Assembly: GCA_964020085.1 (NCBI GenBank)
Contig: OZ026598.1
Coordinates: forward strand, 15,644,930-15,708,929
Origin: Micromussa lordhowensis
Lineage: Eukaryota; Cnidaria; Anthozoa; Scleractinia; Lobophylliidae
Direction of reading: 5' to 3'
DNA: 64,000 nt
Positions 10,617-24,995 of this stretch are shown here, one piece after another (position 1 is the stretch's first letter; the number at the start of each line of letters is the position of its first letter). The position numbers and the translations under genes are program-made. The notes beneath the pieces were generated by a model. The model saw only the letters and a program-made list of their open reading frames with translations. It searched no databases and was not told the DNA's origin.

Positions 10617-12054
10617 GGATCAGGTCAAACCGGTTTTAAGGAGATGATTTAAACGTAACGGAAAACATTTCCTTGGTGCATTGCTGGAATCTATCAAAGT
10701 TCTCAGCCGTCTATAAACAAAACGTATCACCTTAGTTAGACATTTCTTCACAAGAACATAAGTTAGAACAACTACCTATTGTTACACTGTCCTAATCGAA
10801 ATCATTTGAGCTTTAATTCGCAATTACTCTCGTATTATTTTAATCGTTTTTGAGTTCCTCGAGAGATAAATTTCTCCTTTTGTAGCAAACCTCAGTGAGA
10901 GATGTTTCTGTTGGTTTCCGGCCGACAAATCTCTATAAATTTGGCTTCTCCGCGTATCTTGCAGAAGAAAAATTGCTGTGACCTGGATCTTGGCGAGAGT
11001 CTTTGCTATAGTTACCTTCTTTCTTTTCTCAGATTCTGGACTTCATCTACTGAACAGTTTTGATTTATATTTTGAATGGCGTGACACTGAAAACCGGCAA
11101 CAAATGTTCCGCGCCAACTCGCCACGCGACCCTTTTGTTTACACTGTCGCCATGGACACGGTCCACCGATAAGGCAAACTGATCTTTCTTCTCATAACGG
11201 CTGGTCTCATTATATTTTGTAAACGCAATTTAGAATATTAATAAAATAAATCTTGAAAGTTGCTTCTTCTTGCGATAATACTAACAAAAAACTAAAGTCG
11301 TGGAACTTTTACAACAAGCCGCTGCCATTGGAGAAGCAGTTTGCGGAGTTGAAATAGTTTATTTTTTTTCCCTCATTCGACATTAGAAAACTATTATCTT
11401 TGTTATTTACCCTTACCTTTCATCGCAGCGATTCTTAGTAAAGTGTCCAATGACATTGCTGACAGCAATGAACGCTAACCAGCAAGTGACGAAAACCATT
11501 TTCTGTGTTGACAGCCGAAACTCCAGCCACAACGGAAAACCTGAATTTGTTCTGAAGACTAAAGTGACTGTGTCATAATAAACGTCGCGATCTTGCGCGC
11601 GCGATAGAATGTGGTGTTGCTGGTTTGATTGTGGAGAACATTTTATAGAAGAGGCCAGAAGAAGGGGAAAACTATAGCGGAAGAAGCTGAGGACTCAAAG
11701 ATGTCGCTGTCCATTTGGCATGAAAGTCTTGCACGCTTTCTACCCATTATGAACCTGCATTCACATTCAGATGCAGGCCATGTAGGTACATGTGAAGGAA
11801 ATTGAGAGAGAGAATACTGTTAAACATGTATTGTTTTAAGAGTTTTATTATTGAATATTGCATGAGTTTTTAAGAGAGATGTGTGTGTTGTATTGGAGTG
11901 AACGTACCGCCCAACCATCCGGGTGATATCGCGCTTATATAGAGAAAGAACAAAGACTTGTCTGAGAACCAATGAGGGTGCACTGTCAAACCGGTCAGAC
12001 TGGGTTCGAGACCGGTTGGATTTGATGACTCAAAATGGCGGACATAGCTTGTTG
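10617..12054 (+). repeat. Array unit L8
   Basis: Shares acataagttag with L6. Private changes gtgagagatg, aacgtcgcg and gatgactcaa. Confidence 0.96.
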
Positions 12055-13492
12055 GGATCAGGTCAAACCGGTTTTAAGGAGATGATTTAAACGTAACGGA
12101 AAACATTTCCTTGGTGCATTGCTGGAATCTATCAAAGTTCTCAGCCGTCTATAAACAAAACGTATCACCTTAGTTAGACATTTCTTCACAAGAACATAAC
12201 TTAGAACAACTACCTATTGTTACACTGTCCTAATCGAAATCATTTGAGCTTTAATTCGCAATTACTCTCGTATTATTTTAATCGTTTTTGAGTTCCTCGA
12301 GAGATAAATTTCTCCTTTTGTAGCAAACCTCAGTGAAAGATGTTTCTGTTGGTTTCCGGCCGACAAATCTCTATAAATTTGGCTTCTCCGCGTATCTTGC
12401 AGAAGAAAAATTGCTGTGACCTGGATCTTGGCGAGAGTCTTTGCTATAGTTACCTTCTTTCTTTTCTCAGATTCTGGACTTCATCTACTGAACAGTTTTG
12501 ATTTATATTTTGAATGGCGTGACACTGAAAACCGGCAACAAATGTTCCGCGCCAACTCGCCACGCGACCCTTTTGTTTACACTGTCGCCATGGACACGGT
12601 CCACCGATAAGGCAAACTGATCTTTCTTCTCATAACGGCTGGTCTCATTATATTTTGTAAACGCAATTTAGAATATTAATAAAATAAATCTTGAAAGTTG
12701 CTTCTTCTTGCGATAATACTAACAAAAAACTAAAGTCGTGGAACTTTTACAACAAGCCGCTGCCATTGGAGAAGCAGTTTGCGGAGTTGAAATAGTTTTT
12801 TTTTTTTCCCTCATTCGACATTAGAAAACTATTATCTTTGTTATTTACCCTTACCTTTCATCGCAGCGATTCTTAGTAAAGTGTCCAATGACATTGCTGA
12901 CAGCAATGAACGCTAACCAGCAAGTGACGAAAACCATTTTCTGTGTTGACAGCCGAAACTCCAGCCACAACGGAAAACCTCAATTTGTTCTGAAGACTAA
13001 AGTGACTGTGTCATAATAAACGTTGCTATCTTGCGCGCGCGATAGAATGTGGCGTTGCTGGTTTGATTGTGGAGAACATTTTATAGAAGAGGCCAGAAGA
13101 AGGGGAAAACTATAGCGGAAGAAGCTGAGGACTCAAAGATGTCGCTGTCCATTTGGCATGAAAGTCTTGCACGCTTTCTACCCATTGTGAACCTGCATTC
13201 ACATTCAGATGCAGGCCATGTAGGTACATGTGAAGGAAATTGAGAGAGAGAATACTGTTAAACATGTATTGTTTTAAGAGTTTTATTATTGAATATTGCA
13301 TGAGTTTTTAAGAGAGATGTGTGTGTTGTATTGGAGTGAACGTACCGCCCAACCATCCGGGTGATATCGCGCTTATATAGAGAAAGAACAAAGACTTGTC
13401 TGAGAACCAATGAGGGTGCACTGTCAAACCGGTCAGACTGGGTTCGAGACCGGTTGGATTTGATGATTCAAAATGGCGGACATAGCTTGTTG
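12055..13492 (+). repeat. Array unit L9
   Basis: A-less poly-T run shared with L7. Private cctcaatttg, gttgctatc and tggcgttgc. Long leftward ORF at 13110-13301. Confidence 0.96.
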
Positions 13493-14930
13493 GGATCAGG
13501 TCAAACCGGTTTTAAGGAGATGATTTAAACGTAACGGAAAACATTTCCTTGGTGCATTGCTGGAATCTATCAAAGTTCTCAGCCGTCTATAAACAAAACG
13601 TATCACCTTAGTTAGACATTTCTTCACAAGAACATAACTTAGAACAACTACCTATTGTTACACTGTCCTAATCGAAATCATTTGAGCTTTAATTCGCAAT
13701 TACTCTCGTATTATTTTAATCGTTTTTGAGTTCCTCGAGAGATAAATTTCTCCTTTTGTAGCAAACCTCAGTGAAAGATGTTTCTGTTGGTTTCCGGCCG
13801 ACAAATCTCTATAAATTTGGCTTCTCCGCGTATCTTGCAGAAGAAAAATTGCTGTGACCTGGATCTTGGCGAGAGTCTTTGCTATAGTTACCTTCTTTCT
13901 TTTCTCAGATTCTGGACTTCATCTACTGAACAGTTTTGATTTATATTTTGAATGGCGTGACACTGAAAACCGGCAACAAATGTTCCGCGCCAACTCGCCA
14001 CGCGACCCTTTTGTTTACACTGTCGCCATGGACACGGTCCACCGATAAGGCAAACTGATCTTTCTTCTCATAACGGCTGGTCTCATTATATTTTTTATAT
14101 GCAATTTAGAATATTAATAAAATAAATCTTGAAAGTTGCTTCTTCTTGCGATAATACTAACAAAAAACTAAAGTCGTGGAATTTTTACAACAAGCCGCTG
14201 CCATTGGAGAAGCAGTTTGCGGAGTTGAAATAGTTTATTTTTTTTCCCTCATTCGACATTAGAAAACTATTATCTTTGTTATTTACCCTTACCTTTCATC
14301 GCAGCGATTCTTAGTAAAGTGTCCAATGACATTGCTGACAGCAATGAACGCTAACCAGCAAGTGACGAAAACCATTTTCTGTGTTGACAGCCGAAACTCC
14401 AGCCACAACGGAAAACCTGAATTTGTTCTGAAGACTAAAGTGACTGTGTCATAATAAACGTTGCGATCTTGCGCGCGCGATAGAATGTGGTGTTGCTGGT
14501 TTGATTGTGGAGAACATTTTATAGAAGAGGCCAGAAGAAGGGGAAAACTATAGCGGAAGAAGCTGAGGACTCAAAGATGTCGCTGTCCATTTGGCATGAA
14601 AGTCTTGCACGCTTTCTACCCATTGTGAACCTGCATTCACATTCAGATGCAGGCCATGTAGGTACATGTGAAGGAAATTGAGAGAGAGAATACTGTTAAA
14701 CATGTATTGTTTTAAGAGTTTTATTATTGAATATTGCATGAGTTTTTAAGAGAGATGTGTGTGTTGTATTGGAGTGAACGTACCGCCCAACCATCCGGGT
14801 GATATCGCGCTTATATAGAGAAAGAACAAAGACTTGTCTGAGAACCAATGAGGGTGCACTGTCAAACCGGTCAGACTGGGTTCGAGACCGGTTGGATTTG
14901 ATGATTCAAAATGGCGGACATAGCTTGTTG
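13493..14930 (+). repeat. Array unit L10
   Basis: Carries attttttatatgc (usual attttgtaaacgc), shared only with L17. Long leftward ORF at 14548-14739. Confidence 0.96.
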
Positions 14931-16368
14931 GGATCAGGTCAAACCGGTTTTAAGGAGATGATTTAAACGTAACGGAAAACATTTCCTTGGTGCATTGCTG
15001 GAATCTATCAAAGTTCTCAGCCGTCTATAAACAAAACGTATCACCTTAGTTAGACATTTCTTCACAAGAACATAACTTAGAACAACTACCTATTGTTACA
15101 CTGTCCTAATCGAAATCATTTGAGCTTTAATTCGCAATTACTCTCGTATTATTTTAATCGTTTTTGAGTTCCTCGAGAGATAAATTTCTCCTTTTGTAGC
15201 AAACCTCAGTGAAAGATGTTTCTGTTGGTTTCCGGCCGACAAATCTCTATAAATTTGGCTTCTCCGCGTATCTTGCAGAAGAAAAATTGCTGTGACCTGG
15301 ATCTTGGCGAGAGTCTTTGCTATAGTTACCTTCTTTCTTTTCTCAGATTCTGGACTTCATCTACTGAACAGTTTTGATTTATATTTTGAATGGCGTGACA
15401 CTGAAAACCGGCAACAAATGTTCCGCGCCAACTCGCCACGCGACCCTTTTGTTTACACTGTCGCCATGGACACGGTCCACCGATAAGGCAAACTGATCTT
15501 TCTTCTCATAACGGCTGGTCTCATTATATTTTGGAAACGCAATTTAGAATATTAATAAAATAAATCTTGAAAGTTGCTTCTTCTTGCGATAATACTAACA
15601 AAAAACTAAAGTCGTGGAACTTTTACAACAAGCCGCTGCCATTGGAGAAGCAGTTTGCGGAGTTGAAATAGTTTATTTTTTTTCCCTCATTCGACATTAG
15701 AAAACTATTATCTTTGTTATTTACCCTTACCTTTCATCGCAGCGATTCTTACTAAAGTGTCCAATGACATTGCTGACAGCAATGAACGCTAACCAGCAAG
15801 TGACGAAAACCATTTTCTGTGTTGACAGCCGAAACTCCAGCCACAACGGAAAACCTGAATTTGTTCTGAAGACTAAAGTGACTGTGTCATAATAAACGTT
15901 GCGATCTTGCGCGCGCGATAGAATGTGGTGTTGCTGGTTTGATTGTGGAGAACATTTTATAGAAGAGGCCAGAAGAAGGGGAAAACTATAGCGGAAGAAG
16001 CTGAGGACTCAAAGATGTCGCTGTCCATTTGGCATGAAAGTCTTGCACGCTTTCTACCCATTATGAACCTGCATTCACATTCAGATGCAGGCCATGTAGG
16101 TACATGTGAAGGAAATTGAGAGAGAGAATACTGTTAAACATGTATTGTTTTAAGAGTTTTATTATTGAATATTGCATGAGTTTTTAAGAGAGATGTGTGT
16201 GTTGTATTGGAGTGAACGTACCGCCCAACCATCCGGGTGATATCGCGCTTATATAGAGAAAGAACAAAGACTTGTCTGAGAACCAATGAGGGTGCACTGT
16301 CAAACCGGTCAGACTGGGTTCGAGACCGGTTGGATTTGATGATTCAAAATGGCGGACATAGCTTGTTG
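14931..16368 (+). repeat. Array unit L11
   Basis: Carries ttttggaaacgc, shared only with L16. Private cttactaaag. Confidence 0.96.
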
Positions 16369-17805
16369 GGATCAGGTCAAACCGGTTTTAAGGAGATGAT
16401 TTAAACGTAACGGAAAACATTTCCTTGGTGCATTGCTGGAATCTATCAAAGTTCTCAGCCGTCTATAAACAAAACGTATCACCTTAGTTAGACATTTCTT
16501 CACAAGAACATAACTTAGAACAACTACCTATTGTTACACTGTCCTAATCGAAATCATTTGAGCTTTAATTCGCAATTACTCTCGTATTATTTTAATCGTT
16601 TTTGAGTTCCTCGAGAGATAAATTTCTCCTTTTGTAGCAAACCTCAGTGAAAGATGTTTCTGTTGGTTTCCGGCCGACAAATCTCTATAAATTTGGCTTC
16701 TCCGCGTATCTTGCAGAAGAAAAATTGCTGTGACCTGGATCTTGGCGAGAGTCTTTGCTATAGTTACCTTCTTTCTTTTCTCAGATTCTGGACTTCATCT
16801 ACTGAACAGTTTTGATTTATATTTTGAATGGCGTGACACTGAAAACCGGCAACAAATGTTCCGCGCCAACTCGCCACGCGACCCTTTTGTTTACACTGTC
16901 GCCATGGACACGGTCCACCGATAAGGCAAACTGATCTTTCTTCTCATAACGGCTGGTCTCATTATATTTTGTAAACGCAATTTAGAATATTAATAAAATA
17001 AATCTTGAAAGTTGCTTCTTCTTGCGATAATACTAACAAAAAACTAAAGTCGTGGAACTTTTACAACAAGCCGCTGCCATTGGAGAAGCAGTTTGCGGAG
17101 TTGAAATAGTTTATTTTTTTCCCTCATTCGACATTAGAAAACTATTATCTTTGTTATTTACCCTTACCTTTCATCGCAGCGATTCTTAGTAAAGTGTCCA
17201 ATGACATTGCTGACAGCAATGAACGCTAACCAGCAAGTGACGAAAACCATTTTCTGTGTTGACAGCCGAAACTCCAGCCAAAACGGAAAACCTGAATTTG
17301 TTCTGAAGACTAAAGTGACTGTGTCATAATAAACGTTGCGATCTTGCGCGCGCGATAGAATGTGGTGTTGCTGGTTTGATTGTGGAGAACATTTTATAGA
17401 AGAGGCCAGAAGAAGGGGAAAACTATAGCGGAAGAAGCTGAGGACTCAAAGATGTCGCTGTCCATTTGGCATGAAAGTCTTGCACGCTTTCTACCCATTA
17501 TGAACTTGCATTCACATTCAGATGCAGGCCATGTAGGTACATGTGAAGGAAATTGAGAGAGAGAATACTGTTAAACATGTATTGTTTTAAGAGTTTTATT
17601 ATTGAATATTGCATGAGTTTTTAAGAGAGATGTGTGTGTTGTATTGGAGTGAACGTACCGCCCAACCATCCGGGTGATATCGCGCTTATATAGAGAAAGA
17701 ACAAAGACTTGTCTGAGAACCAATGAGGGTGCACTGTCAAACCGGTCAGACTGGGTTCGAGACCGGTTGGATTTGATGATTCAAAATGGCGGACATAGCT
17801 TGTTG
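16369..17805 (+). repeat. Array unit L12
   Basis: Short poly-T run (seven Ts); private ccaaaacgg and gaacttgcat. Confidence 0.96.
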
Positions 17806-19243
17806 GGATCAGGTCAAACCGGTTTTAAGGAGATGATTTAAACGTAACGGAAAACATTTCCTTGGTGCATTGCTGGAATCTATCAAAGTTCTCAGCCGTC
17901 TATAAACAAAACGTATCACCTTAGTTAGACATTTCTTCACAAGAACATAACTTAGAACAACTACCTATTGTTACACTGTCCTAATCGAAATCATTTGAGC
18001 TTTAATTCGCAATTACTCTCGTATTATGTTAATCGTTTTTGAGTTCCTCGAGAGATAAATTTCTCCTTTTGTAGCAAACCTCAGTGAAAGATGTTTCTGT
18101 TGGTTTCCGGCCGACAAATCTCTATAAATTTGGCTTCTCCGCGTATCTTGCAGAAGAAAAATTGCTGTGACCTGGATCTTGGCGAGAGTCTTTGCTATAG
18201 TTACCTTCTTTCTTTTCTCAGATTCTGGACTTCATCTACTGAACAGTTTTGATTTATATTTTGAATGGCGTGACACTGAAAACCGGCAACAAATGTTCCG
18301 CGCCAACTCGCCACGCGACCCTTTTGTTTACACTGTCGCCATGGACACGGTCCACCGATAAGGCAAACTGATCTTTCTTCTCATAACGGCTGGTCTCATT
18401 ATATTTTGTAAACGCAATTTAGAATATTAATAAAATAAATCTTGAAAGTTGCTTCTTCTTGCGATAATACTAACAAAAAACTAAAGTCGTGGAACTTTTA
18501 CAACAAGCCGCTGCCATTGGAGAAGCAGTTTGCGGAGTTGAAATAGTTTATTTTTTTTCCCTCATTCGACATTAGAAAACTATTATCTTTGTTATTTACC
18601 CTTACCTTTCATCGCAGCGATTCTTAGTAAAGTGTCCAATGACATTGCTGACAGCAATGAACGCTAACCAGCAAGTGACGAAAACCATTTTCTGTGTTGA
18701 CAGCCGAAACTCCAGCCACAACGGAAAACCTGAATTTGTTCTGAAGACTAAAGTGACTGTGTCATAATCAACGTTGCGATCTTGCGCGCGCGATAGAATG
18801 TGGTGTTGCTGGTTTGATTGTGGAGAACATTTTATAGAAGAGGCCAGAAGAAGGGGAAAACTATAGCGGAAGAAGCTGAGGACTCAAAGATGTCGCTGTC
18901 CATTTGGCATGAAAGTCTTGCACGCTTCCTACCCATTATGAACCTGCATTCACATTCAGATGCAGGCCATGTAGGTACATGTGAGGGAAATTGAGAGAGA
19001 GAATACTGTTAAACATGTATTGTTTTAAGAGTTTTATTATTGAATATTGCATGAGTTTTTAAGAGAGATGTGTGTGTTGTATTGGAGTGAACGTACCGCC
19101 CAACCATCCGGGTGATATCGCGCTTATATAGAGAAAGAACAAAGACTTGTCTGAGAACCAATGAGGGTGCACTGTCAAACCGGTCAGACTGGGTTCGAGA
19201 CCGGTTGGATTTGATGATTCAAAATGGCGGACATAGCTTGTTG
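17806..19243 (+). repeat. Array unit L13
   Basis: Private attatgttaat, cataatcaac (destroys the AATAAA at this spot), cgcttcctac and gtgagggaa. Confidence 0.96.
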
Positions 19244-20681
19244 GGATCAGGTCAAACCGGTTTTAAGGAGATGATTTAAACGTAACGGAAAACATTTCCT
19301 TGGTGCATTGCTGGAATCTATCAAAGTTCTCAGCCGTCTATAAACAAAACGTATCACCTTAGTTAGACATTTCTTCACAAGAACATAACTTAGAACAACT
19401 ACCTATTGTTACACTGTCCTAATCGAAATCATTTGAGCTTTAATTCGCAATTACTCTCGTATTATTTTAATCGTTTTTGAGTTCCTCGAGAGATAAATTT
19501 CTCCTTTTGTAGCAAACCTCAGTGAAAGATGTTTCTGTTGGTTTCCGGCCGACAAATCTCTATAAATTTGGCTTCTCCGCGTATCTTGCAGAAGAAAAAT
19601 TGCTGTGACCTGGATCTTGGCGAGAGTCTTTGCTATAGTTACCTTCTTTCTTTTCTCAGATTCTGGACTTCATCTACTGAACAGTTTTGATTTATATTTT
19701 GAATGGCGTGACACTGAAAACCGGCAACAAATGTTCCGCGCCAACTCGCCACGCGACCCTTTTGTTTACACTGTCGCCATGGACACGGTCCACCGATAAG
19801 GCAAACTGATCTTTCTTCTCATAACGGCTGGTCTCATTATATTTTGTAAACGCAATTTAGAATATTAATAAAATAAATCTTGAAAGTTGCTTCTTCTTGC
19901 GATAATACTAACAAAAAACTAAAGTCGTGGAACTTTTACAACAAGCCGCTGCCATTGGAGAAGCAGTTTGCGGAGTTGAAATAGTTTATTTTTTTTCCCT
20001 CATTCGACATTAGAAAACTATTATCTTTGTTATTTACCCTTACCTTTCATCGCAGCGATTCTTAGTAAAGTGTCCAATGACATTGCTGACAGCAATGAAC
20101 GCTAACCAGCAAGTGACGAAAACCATTTTCTGTGTTGACAGCCGAAACTCCAGCCACAACGGAAAACCTGAATTTGTTCTGAAGACTAAAGTGACTGTGT
20201 CATAATAAACGTTGCGATCTTGCGCGCGCGATAGAATGTGGTGTTGCTGGTTTGATTGTGGAGAACATTTTATAGAAGAGGCCAGAAGAAGGGGAAAACT
20301 ATAGCGGAAGAAGCTGAGGACTCAAAGATGTCGCTGTCCATTTGGCATGAAAGTCTTGCACGCTTTCTACCCATTATGAACCTGCATTCACATTCAGATG
20401 CAGGCCATGTAGGTACATGTGAAGGAAATTGAGAGAGAGAATACTGTTAAACATGTATTGTTTTAAGAGTTTTATTATTGAATATTGCATGAGTTTTTAA
20501 GAGAGATGTGTGTGTTGTATTGGAGTGAACGTACCGCCCAACCATCCGGGTGATATCGCGCTTATATAGAGAAAGAACAAAGACTTGTCTGAGAACCAAT
20601 GAGGGTGCACTGTCAAACCGGTCAGACTGGGTTCGAGACCGGTTGGATTTGATGATTCAAAATGGCGGACATAGCTTGTTG
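19244..20681 (+). repeat. Array unit L14
   Basis: Close to the array consensus; no private variant was noticed. Confidence 0.96.
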
Positions 20682-22119
20682 GGATCAGGTCAAACCGGTT
20701 TTAAGGAGATGATTTAAACGTAACGGAAAACATTTCCTTGGTGCATTGCTGGAATCTATCAAAGTTCTCAGCCGTCTATAAACAAAACGTATCACCTTAG
20801 TTAGACATTTCTTCACAAGAACATAACTTAGAACAACTACCTATTGTTACACTGTCCTAATCGAAATCATTTGAGCTTTAATTCGCAATTACTCTCGTAT
20901 TATTTTAATCGTTTTTGAGTTCCTCGAGAGATAAATTTCTCCTTTTGTAGCAAACCTCAGTGAAAGATATTTCTGTTGGTTTCCGGCCGACAAATCTCTA
21001 TAAATTTGGCTTCTCCGCGTATCTTGCAGAAGAAAAATTGCTGTGACCTGGATCTTGGCGAGAGTCTTTGCTATAGTTACCTTCTTTCTTTTCTCAGATT
21101 CTGGACTTCATCTACTGAACAGTTTTGAGTTATATTTTGAATGGCGTGACACTGAAAACCGGCAACAAATGTTCCGCGCCAACTCGCCACGCGACCCTTT
21201 TGTTTACACTGTCGCCATGGACACGGTCCACCGATAAGGCAAACTGATCTTTCTTCTCATAACGGCTGGTCTCATTATATTTTGTAAACGCAATTTAGAA
21301 TATTAATAAAATAAATCTTGAAAGTTGCTTCTTCTTGCGATAATACTAACAAAAAACTAAAGTCGTGGAACTTTTACAACAAGCCGCTGCCATTGGAGAA
21401 GCAGTTTGCGGAGTTGAAATAGTTTATTTTTTTTCCCTCATTCGACATTAGAAAACTATTATCTTTGTTATTTACCCTTACCTTTCATCGCAGCGATTCT
21501 TAGTAAAGTGTCCAATGACATTGCTGACAGCAATGAACGCTAACCAGCAAGTGACGAAAACCATTTTCTGTGTTGACAGCCGAAACTCCAGCCACAACGG
21601 AAAACCTGAATTTGTTCTGAAGACTAAAGTGACTGTGTCATAATAAACGTTGCGATCTTGCGCGCGCGATAGAATGTGGTGTTGCTGGTTTGATTGTGGA
21701 GAACATTTTATAGAAGAGGCCAGAAGAAGGGGAAAACTATAGCGGAAGAAGCTGAAGACTCAAAGATGAGGCTGTCCATTTGGCATGAAAGTCTTGCACG
21801 CTTTCTAACCATTGTGAACCTGCATTCACATTCAGATGCAGGCCATGTAGGTACATGTGAAGGAAATTGAGAGAGAGAATACTGTTAAACATGTATTGTT
21901 TTAAGAGTTTTATTATTGAATATTGCATGAGTTTTTAAGAGAGATGTGTGTGTTGTATTGGAGTGAACGTACCGCCCAACCATCCGGGTGATATCGCGCT
22001 TATATAGAGAAAGAACAAAGACTTGTCTGAGAACCAATGAGGGTGCACTGTCAAACCGGTCAGACTGGGTTCGAGACCGGTTGGATTTGATGATTCAAAA
22101 TGGCGGACATAGCTTGTTG
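20682..22119 (+). repeat. Array unit L15
   Basis: Private aaagatattt, an Asp-to-Glu change in the rightward ORF, gatgaggctg and ctaaccattg. Long leftward ORF at 21737-21928. Confidence 0.96.
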
Positions 22120-23557
22120 GGATCAGGTCAAACCGGTTTTAAGGAGATGATTTAAACGTAACGGAAAACATTTCCTTGGTGCATTGCTGGAATCTATCAA
22201 AGTTCTCAGCCGTCTATAAACAAAACGTATCACCTTAGTTAGACATTTCTTCACAAGAACATAACTTAGAACAACTACCTATTGTTACACTGTCCTAATC
22301 GAAATCATTTGAGCTTTAATTCGCAATTACTCTCGTATTATTTTAATCGTTTTTGAGTTCCTCGAGAGATAAATTTCTCCTTTTGTAGCAAACCTCAGTG
22401 AAAGATGTTTCTGTTGGTTTCCGGCCGACAAATCTCTATAAATTTGGCTTCTCCGCGTATCTTGCAGAAGAAAAATTGCTGTGACCTGGATCTTGGCGAG
22501 AGTCTTTGCTATAGTTACCTTCTTTCTTTTCTCAGATTCTGGACTTCATCTACTGAACAGTTTTGATTTATATTTTGAATGGCGTGACACTGAAAACCGG
22601 CAACAAATGTTCCGCGCCAACTCGCCACGCGACCCTTTTGTTTACACTGTCGCCATGGACACGGTCCACCGATAAGGCAAACTGATCTTTCTTCTCATAA
22701 CGGCTGGTCTCATTATATTTTGGAAACGCAATTTAGAATATTAATAAAATAAATCTTGAAAGTTGCTTCTTCTTGCGATAATACTAACAAAAAACTAAAG
22801 TCGTGGAACTTTTACAACAAGCCGCTGCCATTGGAGAAGCAGTTTGCGGAGTTGAAATAGTTTATTTTTTTTCCCTCATTCGACATTAGAAAACTATTAT
22901 CTTTGTTATTTACCCTTACCTTTCATCGCAGCGATTCTTAGTAAAGTGTCCAATGACATTGCTGACAGCAATGAACGCTAACCAGCAAGTGACGAAAACC
23001 ATTTTCTGTGTTGACAGCCGAAACTCCAGCCACAACGGAAAACCTGAATTTGTTCTGAAGACTAAAGTGACTGTGTCATAATAAACGTTGCGATCTTGGG
23101 CGCGCGATAGAATGTGGTGTTGCTGGTTTGATTGTGGAGAACATTTTATAGAAGAGGCCAGAAGAAGGGGAAAACTATAGCGGAAGAAGCTGAGGACTCA
23201 AAGATGTCGCTGTCCATTTGGCATGAAAGTCTTGCACGCTTTCTACCCATTGTGAACCTGCATTCACATTCAGATGCAGGCCATGTAGGTACATGTGAAG
23301 GAAATTGAGAGAGAGAATACTGTTAAACATGTATTGTTTTAAGAGTTTTATTATTGAATATTGCATGAGTTTTTAAGAGAGATGTGTGTGTTGTATTGGA
23401 GTGAACGTACCGCCCAACCATCCGGGTGATATCGCGCTTATATAGAGAAAGAACAAAGACTTGTCTGAGAACCAATGAGGGTGCACTGTCAAACCGGTCA
23501 GACTGGGTTCGAGACCGGTTGGATTTGATGATTCAAAATGGCGGACATAGCTTGTTG
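22120..23557 (+). repeat. Array unit L16
   Basis: Carries ttttggaaacgc as in L11; private cttgggcgcg. Long leftward ORF at 23175-23366. Confidence 0.96.
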
Positions 23558-24995
23558 GGATCAGGTCAAACCGGTTTTAAGGAGATGATTTAAACGTAAC
23601 GGAAAACATTTCCTTGGTGCATTGCTGGAATCTATCAAAGTTCTCAGCCGTCTATAAACAAAACGTATCACCTTAGTTAGACATTTCTTCACAAGAACAT
23701 AACTTAGAACAACTACCTATTGTTACACTGTCCTAATCGAAATCATTTGAGCTTTAATTCGCAATTACTCTCGTATTATTTTAATCGTTTTTGAGTTCCT
23801 CGAGAGATAAATTTCTCCTTTTGTAGCAAACCTCAGTGAAAGATGTTTCTGTTGGTTTCCGGCCGACAAATCTCTATAAATTTGGCTTCTCCGCGTATCT
23901 TGCAGAAGAAAAATTGCTGTGACCTGGATCTTGGCGAGAGTCTTTGCTATAGTTACCTTCTTTCTTTTCTCAGATTCTGGACTTCATCTACTGAACAGTT
24001 TTGATTTATATTTTGAATGGCGTGACACTGAAAACCGGCAACAAATGTTCCGCGCCAACTCGCCACGCGACCCTTTTGTTTACACTGTCGCCATGGACAC
24101 GGTCCACCGATAAGGCAAACTGATCTTTCTTCTCATAACGGCTGGTCTCATTATATTTTTTATATGCAATTTAGAATATTAATAAAATAAATCTTGAAAG
24201 TTGCTTCTTCTTGCGATAATACTAACAAAAAACTAAAGTCGTGGAACTTTTACAACAAGCCGCTGCCATTGTAGAAGCAGTTTGCGGAGTTGAAATAGTT
24301 TATTTTTTTTCCCTCATTCGACATTAGAAAACTATTATCTTTGTTATTTACCCTTACCTTTCATCGCAGCGATTCTTAGTAAAGTGTCCAATGACATTGC
24401 TGACAGCAATGAACGCTAACCAGCAAGTGACGAAAACCATTTTCTGTGTTGACAGCCGAAACTCCAGCCACAACGGAAAACCTGAATTTGTTCTGAAGAC
24501 TAAAGTGACTGTGTCATAATAAACGTTGCGATCTTGCGCGCGCGATAGAATGTGGTTTTGCTGGTTTGATTGTGGAGAACATTTTATAGAAGAGGCCAGA
24601 AGAAGGGGAAAACTATAGCGGAAGAAGCTGAGGACTCAAAGATGTCGCTGTCCATTTGGCATGAAAGTCTTGCACGCTTTCTACCCATTGTGAACCTGCA
24701 TTCACATTCAGATGCAGGCCATGTAGGTACATGTGAAGGAAATTGAGAGAGAGAATACTGTTAAACATGTATTGTTTTAAGAGTTTTATTATTGAATATT
24801 GCATGAGTTTTTAAGAGAGATGTGTGTGTTGTATTGGAGTGAACGTACCGCCCAACCATCCGGGTGATATCGCGCTTATATAGAGAAAGAACAAAGACTT
24901 GTCTGAGAACCAATGAGGGTGCACTGTCAAACCGGTCAGACTGGGTTCGAGACCGGTTGGATTTGATGATTCAAAATGGCGGACATAGCTTGTTG
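23558..24995 (+). repeat. Array unit L17
   Basis: Carries attttttatatgc as in L10; private ccattgtag and gtggttttgc. Long leftward ORF at 24613-24804. Confidence 0.96.
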
